From NCBI GenBank assembly GCA_046727175.1, contig JBKPCD010000072.1, forward strand, positions 1 to 56,856: a stretch of 56,856 nucleotides of DNA, given 5' to 3'. The DNA is from JBKPCD01 sp046727175 (GTDB lineage Bacteria > Acidobacteriota > Vicinamibacteria > Vicinamibacterales > 2-12-FULL-66-21). Of the stretch, positions 9,002 to 17,281 are shown in pieces. Numbering within the stretch: the stretch's first letter is position 1; every line of letters starts with the position of its first letter. Position numbers and translations under genes: made by a program. The notes below the pieces were generated by a model. It saw only the letters and a program-made list of their open reading frames with translations. It was not told where the DNA came from and did no database searches.

Positions 9002-9038
9002 CCTATCCGATCGGCGAGGGTCTCACTATTCGGATAGG
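9002..9038. promoter_or_regulatory. Inverted repeat, candidate binding site of the sigma54 activator
   Basis: CCTATCCGA (9002-9010) and TCGGATAGG (9030-9038) are a perfect 9-bp inverted repeat with a 19-base spacer. It lies about 150 bp upstream of the predicted sigma54 start of the operon, the usual distance for an enhancer-binding protein, and directly upstream of the activator gene's own -35 box. It could therefore serve both activation of the operon and autoregulation. Confidence 0.5.
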
Positions 9039-9043
9039 GTTGC

Positions 9044-9072
9044 TTGCCGCTGGCGGACCGCCTTCCTATACT
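9044..9072 (+). promoter_or_regulatory. Sigma70-type promoter of the FHA-sigma54 activator gene
   Basis: TTGCCG (9044-9049) and TATACT (9067-9072) are separated by 17 bp. Transcription would start near 9079, giving a leader of about 53 bases before the ATG at 9132. Confidence 0.5.
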
Positions 9073-9131
9073 GCCCACGACACCCGGTGCGCCGACGGAG
9101 TGCTTCGGGGAACCAGTTCATCTGGCGCCAC

Positions 9132-11006
9132 ATGCAGCCCACGCTCGTTGCTATTGCCGGTCCGCTCACGGGGGCCGTGTTCCCGCTGAGCGGCGCCGAA
9201 ATCGTCATCGGTCGAGATCCAGGAAACACCATCGTCCTGCCCGACCCGTCCGTCGAGCCGCGACACTGCGTTCTGCGCAAGCAGGGCGCGCAGTTGTTCG
9301 TGCGCCTGCTCGGGGGCGCAGGGCAGACGTTCGTCAACGGCCTGCCGGCCGGCGATCGCCCGCTTGGCGAAGGCGACGAAATCCGAATCGGACAGTCGCT
9401 GTTCGTTCTCCACGTGCAGCCAACGCCAGTCGATGGACCTGGCGTGGAGATCGTTTCGACGCAGGAGGAGGTCGAGATCCGGCGGGAGCTGCGACGCGAA
9501 GAAGTGCTGTCGCTCCAGCATCAGTTCGACGCCAGAGTGTCGACGACCGAGTTCCAGAGCGCCGATGTGGTGGCGTTCCTCAGACTGAGCACGGCAATCA
9601 ATTCCATCAGAGGATACGTCGCGCTGCAGCGCCCTTTCCTCGAGCTGCTGTGCGACATCATCCCCGCGTGTCGGGGAGCGGTATTGCTGCTCGACGATGA
9701 CCGGTCGGTGCGTCATGCGACCGGCTTGGATCGCGAGGCCGATCTGCGGGCGGTGTGCGTCCCGCGAAAGGTGCTCGATCACGTCCTCAAAGACGGTTCG
9801 GCGCTTCTCGCTCGCACGACGGGCGACGGCAACGGAGCGCCGAGTCGCCAGCGGCAGCTGCTCGCCGCGCCAATCGTGACGTTCGATCGGGTTCTCGGCG
9901 CCGTCTATCTCGAGTCGACCGGGCCGGCGAACGCGATCTCCGAACGGCACCTGGTTCTCCTCGCAGCAATCTGCGGCATGGCTGGCGTGGCCCTCGATAA
10001 CGCGCGGCACCTGGAACGGCTCGAAGAGGAATCGCGCCGTTCTCGCGCCGAGATCGATCTCCAGCACAACATGGTGGGCTCCAGCCCCATCATGCGTCAT
10101 CTCTACCAGCACATCGTCAGGGTCGCGCATACCGACGCGACGGTCCTGATCATCGGCGAGAGCGGAACCGGAAAGGAGCTCGCGGCCCGTGCGATCCATC
10201 GAAACAGCACACGGGCTGAGAAGCCGTTCGTCGCCATCAACTGCGCGGCAATTCCCGAAGCGCTGCTGGAGAGCGAATTGTTCGGCCACGAGAAGGGTGC
10301 GTTCACAGGAGCGATTGCGCAGAAGAGAGGTCGGTTCGAGCTGACCGAAGGAGGCACGCTGCTGCTCGATGAAATCGGCGAGCTGCCGCTCGCGCTCCAG
10401 GCGAAACTGCTGCGTGTGCTGCAGGAACGCGAGTTCGAGCGCGTGGGCGGTACGCGGCCCGTGAAAGTGGACTTTCGTTTGATTGCGTCGACGAACCGCA
10501 ATCTCGAGTCGGCGGTCAAAGCCGGTGCCTTCCGCCAGGATCTCTACTACCGCCTGAACGTCGTCCCGATCAGGATCCCGCCGCTCCGGGAGCGGCGCGA
10601 AGACATTCCGTTGCTGGCGCAGTATTTCGCAAGGCGGCAACCAAAAACGGCGGCACGGGCGACCGAGTTCTCGCCGGAGGCGCTCGCGATGCTCATGGCA
10701 CACGATTGGCCAGGCAACGTGCGCGAGCTGGAAAACGCCGTGGAGCGCGCGATCGTGCTGGGCGAAGGAGGCGCGATCCGTGCGGACGATCTTCCGGAGT
10801 TCATCCTCGACGCACCGCACTCCAACCGCGCGGGATCAGCGCGCTATCACGAAGGCATCCGTGAGCGCAAAAAGGAGTTGATTCTCGAAGCCATCGAGCA
10901 GGCTGGCGGCAATCTCACTGCGGCCGCGCGACAGCTCGGTGTGCATCCGAATTACCTGCACCGTCTGCTGCGAACGCTGCACTTGCGCCCCGAGCTCGAG
11001 AAATAG
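9132..11006 (+). CDS. FHA-GAF-AAA+ sigma54-dependent transcriptional activator
   Basis: A 624-residue enhancer-binding protein. Residues about 3-95 are an FHA domain (IVIGRDPGNTIVLPDPSVEPRHC), which binds phosphothreonine. About 130-290 resemble GAF. About 300-535 are the sigma54-interaction AAA+ domain, with Walker A GESGTGKE (342-349), the GAFTGA loop (389-394) that contacts sigma54, and LLLDEIGELP as Walker B. The C-terminus (about 580-615, GGNLTAAARQLGVHPNYLHRLL) is a Fis-type helix-turn-helix. The ATG at 9132 fits the FHA start; a GTG at 9087 would add 15 residues. There is no receiver domain, so the input is probably a Ser/Thr kinase signal through FHA and/or a ligand in GAF. The likely target is the divergent TIR-STAND-RiPP operon. 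Confidence 0.93.
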   Translation: MQPTLVAIAGPLTGAVFPLSGAEIVIGRDPGNTIVLPDPSVEPRHCVLRKQGAQLFVRLLGGAGQTFVNGLPAGDRPLGEGDEIRIGQSLFVLHVQPTPVDGPGVEIVSTQEEVEIRRELRREEVLSLQHQFDARVSTTEFQSADVVAFLRLSTAINSIRGYVALQRPFLELLCDIIPACRGAVLLLDDDRSVRHATGLDREADLRAVCVPRKVLDHVLKDGSALLARTTGDGNGAPSRQRQLLAAPIVTFDRVLGAVYLESTGPANAISERHLVLLAAICGMAGVALDNARHLERLEEESRRSRAEIDLQHNMVGSSPIMRHLYQHIVRVAHTDATVLIIGESGTGKELAARAIHRNSTRAEKPFVAINCAAIPEALLESELFGHEKGAFTGAIAQKRGRFELTEGGTLLLDEIGELPLALQAKLLRVLQEREFERVGGTRPVKVDFRLIASTNRNLESAVKAGAFRQDLYYRLNVVPIRIPPLRERREDIPLLAQYFARRQPKTAARATEFSPEALAMLMAHDWPGNVRELENAVERAIVLGEGGAIRADDLPEFILDAPHSNRAGSARYHEGIRERKKELILEAIEQAGGNLTAAARQLGVHPNYLHRLLRTLHLRPELEK

Positions 11007-11098
11007 GCTTCAGAAACCGAAGGCCAGCCGTGCCAGCACGTCTGCAACGCGAGCCCACGCTTCAGCGTAAGGATTGGATGACGGGCGTTCTGGCGTGA

Positions 11099-11701
11099 GT
11101 GCATCAGGCAGAGGCCATTATCGCGATTGACCTCGAAACAGTGAGCGAGGCGCGCCTGGTGGCGCAGGCGCTCGGCGGCTCACAATCCGCGTTCGAGCAA
11201 ATCGTTCGCCGGTATCAGCGACCCATCATCACGCTGATCGTGCGAATGGTTGGAGATTTCTCACTGGCGGAGGACCTCGCCCAGGAAACCTTCGTCAAGG
11301 CTTTTCGCAATCTCGCTGCATTCGACACGACACGGCGGCTATCGAGCTGGCTGTTTCGCATTGCCCACAACACGGCGATGGATGCATTGCGGCGCTCCCG
11401 TCCGCCCGTGATATCGATCGAGCGGGCGCCCGCCGATCCGGAAACCGTCGCAAGCGAGCCGGCCGCTCCACCCGCAGCGGATCCGGTGGAACGTCAGGCG
11501 TTGGGAGAGGCCCTTCACGCCTGCATGGCGAGGCTGCGGCCGGAGCAGCGTTCGGTGATGACGCTGCGATACGAGGAAGGTCTCTCGTTCGAGGAGATTG
11601 GACGAATCCTCGGAATTCCCGAGGCAACGGCGCGTTCGCACGTCCATCGCGCGCGAAAGGAACTGTCGCGGTTGCTGGCCGCCGCCGGTTGGGCTCCGTA
11701 A
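11099..11701 (+). CDS. ECF RNA polymerase sigma factor
   Basis: A 200-residue ECF sigma factor from a GTG start. Sigma region 2 spans about residues 28-100 (FEQIVRRYQRPIITLIVRMVGDFSLAEDLAQETFVKAF; LSSWLFRIAHNTAMDALRR). Region 4 is at about 140-195 (LRPEQRSVMTLRYEEGLSFEEIGRILGIPEATARSHVHRARKEL). A Pro/Ala-rich linker (about 115-130) separates them. The following gene, 51 bases downstream, encodes a small membrane protein in the position where a cognate anti-sigma factor is usually found. Confidence 0.94.
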   Translation: MHQAEAIIAIDLETVSEARLVAQALGGSQSAFEQIVRRYQRPIITLIVRMVGDFSLAEDLAQETFVKAFRNLAAFDTTRRLSSWLFRIAHNTAMDALRRSRPPVISIERAPADPETVASEPAAPPAADPVERQALGEALHACMARLRPEQRSVMTLRYEEGLSFEEIGRILGIPEATARSHVHRARKELSRLLAAAGWAP

Positions 11702-11752
11702 TCACCCGCTTGCAACGCAAGGGCCGCCGACCACGTAAGCCTGAGTGCGGGC

Positions 11753-12268
11753 ATGACCGAAGACCTGACCCGAATCTATCGACGCTGGAGAGCCGCCGAA
11801 GCGTCCGAGCGCGATGAAGACGCCGACGGGGCCTACCGAGAGCTCCTTGCGGTGGTCGCTCCGGAGCCACGCGTCGCGGCGGATTTCACGGTGCGGACGA
11901 TGAAGGCGATCACCGTAGCCGCGGCGCAGGACGCGCGCCGGGCGAGGCGGACCCGCCGCGTCCTCGTCACCGGCGGCGCGCTCGGGCTTGCGACGGTCGT
12001 CTACTTCGGCGGCGGCGTGGCGGTGTCGTTGTTGTCGGCCGCGCTCCTTGGTCTGCTCAACGCGCTCATTGGCGCGGTCGTCGGAATGGCGAGCGGCGCA
12101 CAAACTGGCGCGGGCTTCTGGAGCGTTCTCGGCGGCGTCGGCCGGGCTATTTCGGCGTTCGTCTCGAATCCGGCCGTCACGGTGGCGATGGTCGCCTTGC
12201 AGGGAATCGCGATCGCGGCGCTCTTCGCGCTGCAACGTCTACTCGGAGCGAACGAGCGCAGCGAGTGA
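11753..12268 (+). CDS. Small membrane protein, possible anti-sigma factor
   Basis: A 171-residue protein with no family I recognise with certainty. The N-terminal ~60 residues are charged and helical (EDLTRIYRRWRAAEASERDEDADGAYRELLAVV; PRVAADFTVRTMKAITVAA). Two or three hydrophobic segments follow at about 68-105 and 138-160. A cytoplasmic helical head plus membrane anchor directly after an ECF sigma gene suggests an anti-sigma factor; no zinc-binding HxxxCxxC is visible, so it would not be a ZAS-type one. The PRVAADFTVRTM segment resembles those seen in other membrane-bound anti-sigma-like proteins, but this is a weak argument. Confidence 0.7.
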   Translation: MTEDLTRIYRRWRAAEASERDEDADGAYRELLAVVAPEPRVAADFTVRTMKAITVAAAQDARRARRTRRVLVTGGALGLATVVYFGGGVAVSLLSAALLGLLNALIGAVVGMASGAQTGAGFWSVLGGVGRAISAFVSNPAVTVAMVALQGIAIAALFALQRLLGANERSE

Positions 12269-12312
12269 GCCACGGGAGCGGCCCCGCTCCGCGCCGAAGG
12301 CGCTGCGGCGCG

Positions 12313-12409
12313 TCCGCCGTAGCCCTGGCGAAGGCGGAAGCGGGGCGACGGGGCCCCCGCGAGCGAGCGTGTGGCGGGGTCCCCACCGCGCGGACTTTGC
12401 GCGGTGGGG
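12313..12409. repeat. GC-rich double hairpin element
   Basis: Two stem-loops lie in the 200-bp gap before the bactofilin-like gene. TCCGCC (12313-12318) pairs with GGCGGA (12333-12338). CCCCACCGCGC (12381-12391) pairs perfectly with GCGCGGTGGGG (12399-12409) around a 7-base loop. The surrounding sequence is rich in short GC palindromes. There is no T-run. It may be a dispersed intergenic repeat or a transcript-processing structure. Confidence 0.5.
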
Positions 12410-12468
12410 TGCCTATGGGGGTCCGGGGGACGAAGTCCTCCGGATGACAAAAACAGGGAGTCGTTCAA

Positions 12469-13815
12469 ATGAAGCGCTGGTTCACGGTGATTGTGATGCT
12501 CGGGCTCGCAGCCACCGTCGTCGTTGCACAACAACTGTCGCCCGACGAGGCGCGTGCGCTGCGCACGAGAATCGAACAGCGATTCGACGTCGTGCCGCTG
12601 ACGGATGGCATCGCGCTGAGGCCGAAGACGCGGCGGGGCGACGTTCGGCTCATCGAGATTGGCGACGGACCAATCGCGGTCAATGGCGCGGCCGTGACCG
12701 GGCGCGAGCTGCGCGAGCGCCTCGGTAGCGATGCAGATCCCGTGCTCAGGCTGTCGTACTTGAGCACCGAGGCGCGCAAGGAGCTGTTCTCGCCCGAGCA
12801 CCCGAACGCCGAGGCGCCAGCCGAACGCGAGCCCGCGCCGTCGCGCGCGGAACGCCCCGCGCCCGTTCAGGGCGAAGAGAACAGGCGTACACCGGGGACG
12901 TCGCGCGAGCGCGTGCGGATCTTTGGTGACGTGAGCGTCGCGGAAAACGAAACGATCGAACAGCAGGCCGTCGCGGTCATCGGCTCGGTGCGTGTGGACG
13001 GCGAGGTCGGCGACAATGTGGTCGCGGTACTCGGGTCCGTCGATCTGGGTCCGCGTGCCGTCGTCCGTGGAGATGTCGTCAGCGTGGGCGGACGTGTTCG
13101 CCGCGCGCAGGGCTCACAAGTCCGTGGCGCCGTTACCGAGGTTTCGTTCGCCGATCCGAGCCTGCGCGTGAACCTCGAGCCTTGGCTGGGATCGTGGAGC
13201 CCATGGGTGTTCGGGGCGTTTGGTTCGTTTCCGCGTCTGATCGGCAGCGCCTTCCGCTTCGTTCTGCTCGCGCTCTTCGCATCACTCGCGATGATCGTGG
13301 CGAGACCGACCGTCGAAGCTTCGGCGCAGCGCGTCAGCGACAACCCGATCAAGGCGACGCTCGTCGGGCTGACGGCGCAGATCCTGCTCATCCCGCTGCT
13401 CGTCCTGACTGCCGTGGTGCTCTCGATTTCCATCGTGGGGATCCCGCTCTTGCTGCTCCTGCCGTTCGTCGTGCTCGTACTGCTCTTCATCGCGCTCGCC
13501 GGATTCAGCGGAACGGCATACGCAGTCGGCCAACGAGTGCGGCGCGGCCTGGGCATGACACCGGCGTCGCCAGTCTTCGACGTCTGTCTCGGCGTGTTGA
13601 CGATTCTGCTGCCCGTGCTGACGGCGCGCGTGATTGCGCTGGTCGGCTGGCCCGCAACCCCGATCGCCGTCGTGCTGCTCGCGACCGGGTTCGGGGTCGA
13701 GTTTCTCGCGTGGGTGACCGGCTTTGGCGCCGCGCTGGCCAATGCCTTCACGCGCTGGCAAGGCAAGCGAGCCGCTGCGCGCGCCGCCAATCACCTGCCA
13801 CCGGCGAGTGCATAG
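12469..13815 (+). CDS. Bactofilin-like/polymer-forming membrane protein
   Basis: A 448-residue protein with a signal peptide (MKRWFTVIVMLGLAATVVVAQQ). Residues about 140-215 form a right-handed beta-helix-like stretch (IFGDVSVAENETI, VAVIGSVRVDGEVGDNVVAVLGSVDLGPRAVVRGDVVSVGG) as in bactofilins. The C-terminal half (about 245-430) has five or six hydrophobic segments. Polymer-forming repeats combined with a multi-spanning membrane half occur in uncharacterised proteins of Acidobacteriota and relatives. A PDZ-like segment may be present before the repeats (IEIGDGPIAVNGAAVTGREL). It follows the ECF sigma/anti-sigma pair on the same strand, so it may be a target of that regulon in envelope stress. 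Confidence 0.75.
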   Translation: MKRWFTVIVMLGLAATVVVAQQLSPDEARALRTRIEQRFDVVPLTDGIALRPKTRRGDVRLIEIGDGPIAVNGAAVTGRELRERLGSDADPVLRLSYLSTEARKELFSPEHPNAEAPAEREPAPSRAERPAPVQGEENRRTPGTSRERVRIFGDVSVAENETIEQQAVAVIGSVRVDGEVGDNVVAVLGSVDLGPRAVVRGDVVSVGGRVRRAQGSQVRGAVTEVSFADPSLRVNLEPWLGSWSPWVFGAFGSFPRLIGSAFRFVLLALFASLAMIVARPTVEASAQRVSDNPIKATLVGLTAQILLIPLLVLTAVVLSISIVGIPLLLLLPFVVLVLLFIALAGFSGTAYAVGQRVRRGLGMTPASPVFDVCLGVLTILLPVLTARVIALVGWPATPIAVVLLATGFGVEFLAWVTGFGAALANAFTRWQGKRAAARAANHLPPASA

Positions 13816-14252
13816 GCGCGCCGTCACAGTGAGGGTTTGGGCTCATGGCTCTTGGCTTTGGGCCTGAAGAATGTAATTCCAATCCCTGATCACTCCCGTT
13901 GCTGTAGGGCGGGGTCTTCAGACCCTGCTGCATGCAACGCAACTCACCCACGCGGGCTAAAGCCCACAGCCTCTAGTCGAGCCTGTCATTCGATCACCAG
14001 AGCCCGCTTAACCCGTTGGCCATGCGTGAGTGGTTCAAGATTGGCAGCATGCCTGCATGCTCAGTCGACTTAAACGGCGAGAATCGAGACCCAGGTATGG
14101 ACAAGCGCCTCCAGCGAGATCACCCTGAGCTCAACCTTGGCGAGTCGCAACGATGAGGTGGCCTGGCTGGAAGGTAATCGGCGGAATCCGGCTCGGCACA
14201 AGCCGGTCGGTGACGCTTCGCTCAATGCGGCTCGGAAATCGAGGAGATCGTC
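13816..14252. other. 437-bp gap without a convincing gene; several palindromes
   Basis: No reading frame here has protein-like composition. It holds GGGTCTTCAGACCC (13912-13925), GGGCTAAAGCCC (13954-13965) and AGCATGC-CT-GCATGCT (14046-14061), all short perfect palindromes. The last 15 bases contain the GAGGAGAT ribosome site of the following dehydratase gene. Confidence 0.6.
13901..13965. repeat. GCTGTAGGGC-type palindromic repeat, copy 1
   Basis: GCTGTAGGGC (13901-13910) leads into the hairpin GGGTCT-TC-AGACCC (13912-13925) and, 28 bases on, the hairpin GGGCTAAAGCCC (13954-13965). A second copy of the GCTGTAGGGC lead and a similar TTCA-loop hairpin is at 45076-45093, so this looks like a dispersed intergenic repeat. 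Confidence 0.5.
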
Positions 14253-14600
14253 ATGACTGATCTAGCTTCGAAGCAATGTGTGCCGTGCCGGGGCGGGGTT
14301 CCGCCGCTCGGGAGCGCTCAGGTGCAGGCGCTCCTCGCGGAGCTCGATAACGGTTGGGGAGTCGTCGACAACCACCACCTCGAAAAGGAATATCGGTTCA
14401 AGGACTTTCGCGAAGCGCTCGACTTCGTCATTCGCGTAGGTGAGCTCGCGGAAGAGCAGGATCATCACCCAGACATCTACCTGGCGTGGGGCCTCGTTCG
14501 GATCACCATCTGGACTCACAAGATTAACGGCCTCACCGAAAGCGACTTCGTGTTTGCGGCAAAGGCGGATACAAGAACCAAAGCGGGGGAGCCGGTATGA
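14253..14600 (+). CDS. phhB: 4a-hydroxytetrahydrobiopterin dehydratase (PCD/DCoH)
   Basis: A 115-residue protein, the usual size. It regenerates the pterin cofactor by dehydrating 4a-hydroxytetrahydrobiopterin after aromatic amino-acid hydroxylation. The signature is EEQDHHPDIYLAWGLVRITI followed by WTHKINGLTESDF: the paired histidines and the later WTH histidine are the catalytic set. It also carries the N-terminal CVPCRGG..PL segment common to bacterial members. No aromatic amino-acid hydroxylase is in the window. Start ATG at 14253 has a GGAGAT ribosome site. Confidence 0.95.
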   Translation: MTDLASKQCVPCRGGVPPLGSAQVQALLAELDNGWGVVDNHHLEKEYRFKDFREALDFVIRVGELAEEQDHHPDIYLAWGLVRITIWTHKINGLTESDFVFAAKADTRTKAGEPV

Positions 14601-14714
14601 GCAAGTACATCAACGTGAACCCCGACCGCATTTGGCCGCGAGCCCGAGCCCGCGGGTGAAGAAGGCGTGATGCGGCGACGTCCGCCAAAACGTGCGCGCC
14701 GGGTATGATGATTC

Positions 14715-16655
14715 GTGTCCTTCGACCGCGGCTCTCCAAGCGCCGGCCTCCTCACGGACTTGTACGAGCTGACGATGCTCCAGGCCTACGTGGAAGAAGG
14801 CCTGGACGACGAGGCGGTGTTCGATTTGTTCGTTCGCCGCCTGCCTCCCCAACGCAACTACCTGCTCGCGTGCGGCCTCGATAGCGTCCTGCAGTTTCTC
14901 GAGACGCTCCAGTTCGACAGCGCCGCACTCGGCTATCTCGAGTCCCTCGGCCGTTTCTCTCCGCGATTCCTCGACTTTCTCGGGCGTCTGCGCTTCACCG
15001 GCGATGTGCTGGCGGTACGCGAGGGCACGCCGGTGTTTCCCCTCGAGCCTCTCATCGAGGTCAGTGCGCCGCTTCCACAGGCGCAGCTGATCGAGACGAT
15101 CGTGATGAACCAGATAGGCGTGCAGACGCTGCTGGCCTCGAAAGCGGCGCGAATCGTCACCGCCGCTCGCAGTCGACCAGTCGTCGACTTTGCCTTCCGG
15201 CGGATGCACGGAATCGATGCAGGGTTGAAGGGCGCGCGCGCCTTCTACATCGCGGGCATCGAATCGACGTCGAACGTGGCGGCCGGACAGCTCTACGGAC
15301 TGCCGATCAGCGGCACGATGGCGCACAGTTACATCCAGGCGCACGACGACGAGATGGAGGCGTTTCGCCGGTTCACCGCGTTATATCCGGAGACGACGCT
15401 GCTCGTCGATACGTACGATACGGTGGCGGGCGTCCAGCATGTCGTCGATCTTGCCCGTGAGCTCGGCCCGAAGTTCCGGGTGAAAGCCGTGCGACTCGAT
15501 TCGGGCGATCTCGCGTCGCTCGCACGGCGGGCCCGCGGCATTCTCGATGCTGCAGGCTTGACATCCGTTGCCATCGTCGCGAGTGGTGGGCTCGAGGAAG
15601 ATGCGATATCGACACTCCTCGACGCCGGGGCACCAATCGACGGGTTCGGCGTCGGTACCGAGATGGGAGTGTCCGCGGATGTACCCAGCCTCGATCTCGT
15701 GTACAAGCTCGTGTCGTACGCCGGCAAAGATCGCGTCAAGCTGTCGGAGAACAAACAGGTGCTTCCGGGGCGGAAGCAGATCTTCCGTGTCGAGCAGGAT
15801 GGGGTTGCGGTGCGCGATGTCCTCGCTCGTGCGGACGAGGGTATCGAGGGACGGCCCCTCCTGGTTCCGGTCATGCGCAACGGCAAGCGGCTGCCGATCG
15901 AGCGCGAAACCATCCTCGATGCACGGAAGGGCGCGGCCTCGGAAACGGCGCTCCTGCCGACGCGCGTTCGTCAGCTTCGCGGCGCCGAGCCGCCGTATCG
16001 CGTCGACGTGAGTCCGGCTTTGAAACGCAAATTCGACGAGCTGTCGGCCGTTGTGGGTGAGAGTTTCCCTCCGGCTGGAGCAGCGTTGATGATCGTCGAC
16101 CTGCAGAACGACTTCTGCTCAGGTGGCGCGCTGGCGGTGCCGGGGGGCGATGACGTCATCCCGATCCTGAATCGTATGGGCGAGCGATTTGCGTCGAAAG
16201 GACGGCGTGTGTACGCATCACGCGACTGGCATCCGCCGGATACCACGCACTTCAACAAATACGGCGGCCCCTGGCCCGTTCACTGCGTAGCCGGAACATC
16301 CGGCGCAGAGTTCCGTGCCGAGCTGCGCCTGCCGGCCGATACGGTCGTCATTTCGAAGGGACAGGATCGCAACGACGCAGGCTATTCGGCCTTCGAGGCG
16401 CAAACCGATCAGGGGGTCCGCGTCGACGACGACCTTCGGCGGCGCGGCATTTCGGAACTCTTCATCGGCGGGCTTGCCACGGATTACTGCGTGCGAGCGA
16501 CCACGCTCGACGCGCGACGGGCAGGCTTCCGCGTCACGGTCCTGACCGACGCCATCGCGGGAATTGCGGCCGACACTACCGAGCACGCCTTCGAAGAGAT
16601 GCGGGAAGCCGGGGCCGTGCTCGTCCCAGCCGCATCCCTTCTCTCGAAGGCGTGA
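14715..16655 (+). CDS. Nicotinate phosphoribosyltransferase-nicotinamidase fusion
   Basis: A 646-residue protein joining two consecutive steps of NAD salvage. Residues about 10-440 are nicotinate phosphoribosyltransferase (GLLTDLYELTMLQAY; FAFRRMHGIDAGLKGARAFYIAG; GTMAHSYI; VRLDSGDL; GFGVGTEMGVS). Residues about 455-640 are a nicotinamidase of the isochorismatase-like fold, with the triad Asp462 (MIVDLQNDF), Lys548 (VISKGQD) and Cys592 (GLATDYCVRATT) and the metal site in SRDWHPPDTTHF. Nicotinamide would be deamidated and the nicotinate passed to PRPP-dependent ribosylation in one polypeptide. Normally these are separate PncA and PncB. The start is a GTG at 14715. The linker is short (about 15 residues). 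Confidence 0.95.
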   Translation: MSFDRGSPSAGLLTDLYELTMLQAYVEEGLDDEAVFDLFVRRLPPQRNYLLACGLDSVLQFLETLQFDSAALGYLESLGRFSPRFLDFLGRLRFTGDVLAVREGTPVFPLEPLIEVSAPLPQAQLIETIVMNQIGVQTLLASKAARIVTAARSRPVVDFAFRRMHGIDAGLKGARAFYIAGIESTSNVAAGQLYGLPISGTMAHSYIQAHDDEMEAFRRFTALYPETTLLVDTYDTVAGVQHVVDLARELGPKFRVKAVRLDSGDLASLARRARGILDAAGLTSVAIVASGGLEEDAISTLLDAGAPIDGFGVGTEMGVSADVPSLDLVYKLVSYAGKDRVKLSENKQVLPGRKQIFRVEQDGVAVRDVLARADEGIEGRPLLVPVMRNGKRLPIERETILDARKGAASETALLPTRVRQLRGAEPPYRVDVSPALKRKFDELSAVVGESFPPAGAALMIVDLQNDFCSGGALAVPGGDDVIPILNRMGERFASKGRRVYASRDWHPPDTTHFNKYGGPWPVHCVAGTSGAEFRAELRLPADTVVISKGQDRNDAGYSAFEAQTDQGVRVDDDLRRRGISELFIGGLATDYCVRATTLDARRAGFRVTVLTDAIAGIAADTTEHAFEEMREAGAVLVPAASLLSKA

Positions 16656-16662
16656 TCCCCTC

Positions 16663-16732
16663 AACAGGAGATCAGGAGGGCAGGAGATCAGGATAGTTTC
16701 AAGAGTTCCTCCTGATCTTCTGATCTCCTGTT
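16663..16732. terminator. Convergent-gene hairpin made of AGGAGATCAGG-type repeats
   Basis: AACAGGAGATCAG (16663-16675) pairs with CTGATCTCCTGTT (16720-16732). Inside, CAGGAGATCAGGA (16681-16693) is a direct repeat of the left arm and pairs with further TCCTGATCT units. It lies between the converging NAD-salvage and DUF6496 genes. It has the same architecture as the hairpins at 33766-33826 and 33090-33119. Confidence 0.6.
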
Positions 16733-16771
16733 CACATCTCCTGAACTTTCAGACCTCCTGATCTCGCGATC

Positions 16772-17281
16772 TCACGCCCGCGCGGCCCGCCGGCGTCTCT
16801 GCCGCGTCCGTGCTGCCTTGCGCGCGGCTGCGCGGCGCACCTGTGGTCCTTTCGTCCGAACTGCGCGTCGCGCCGACGCCCGGCGTGCGGATGGCGAACG
16901 ACGTCGCGCGGCGGTTCTGGCCTGACGCGCGAGCGCCTTTCTCGATGCGGCGCTCCGGCCTTCCCGCTCGAGCGCGCGGCGTACTGCGCGGGATCGCGTC
17001 GGTGAAGTGCGCGTCGCCCCGCGTCGCCCTGCGCGGCTGGCGTATGCGGCGCTCTTTCTCGTCTTCGACTTCGCGCTCGTCGGTGGCGGTGGAAGCTTCA
17101 CGCCGGCACGACGCGCCTTCGACAGACCGATGGCGATCGCCTGCTTGGTCGAACGGGCGCCGTGCTTCCCCTCACGGATGTGCTCCATCTCCTCTCGTAC
17201 GAACTCGCCCGCCTGAGTTGTCGGCGCCTTGCCCTGGCGCCTGTCTCGTCGAGCACGTTGGATAGTTTTCTGTTCAGGCAT
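16772..17281 (-). CDS. Basic DUF6496-type protein with histone H1-like tail
   Basis: A 169-residue protein. The N-terminal half (TTQAGEFVREEMEHIREGKHGARSTKQAIAIGLSKARRAGVKL) matches the conserved DUF6496 region. The C-terminal half is almost entirely Ala/Arg/Ser/Lys, like eukaryotic H1 or bacterial HU-extension tails, so nucleic-acid binding is likely. The ATG at 17281 has a perfect GGAGG ribosome site six bases upstream; the longer frame to 17404 is not needed. Function is unknown. Confidence 0.85.
   Translation of the reverse strand: MPEQKTIQRARRDRRQGKAPTTQAGEFVREEMEHIREGKHGARSTKQAIAIGLSKARRAGVKLPPPPTSAKSKTRKSAAYASRAGRRGATRTSPTRSRAVRRALEREGRSAASRKALARQARTAARRRSPSARRASARRAVRTKGPQVRRAAARKAARTRQRRRRAARA

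Noticed and set aside
14597..14659. 20-codon frame overlapping the phhB stop as ATGA
   Set aside because: The coupling is suggestive, but the peptide is too short and low in information (ends RARARG) to support as a gene.
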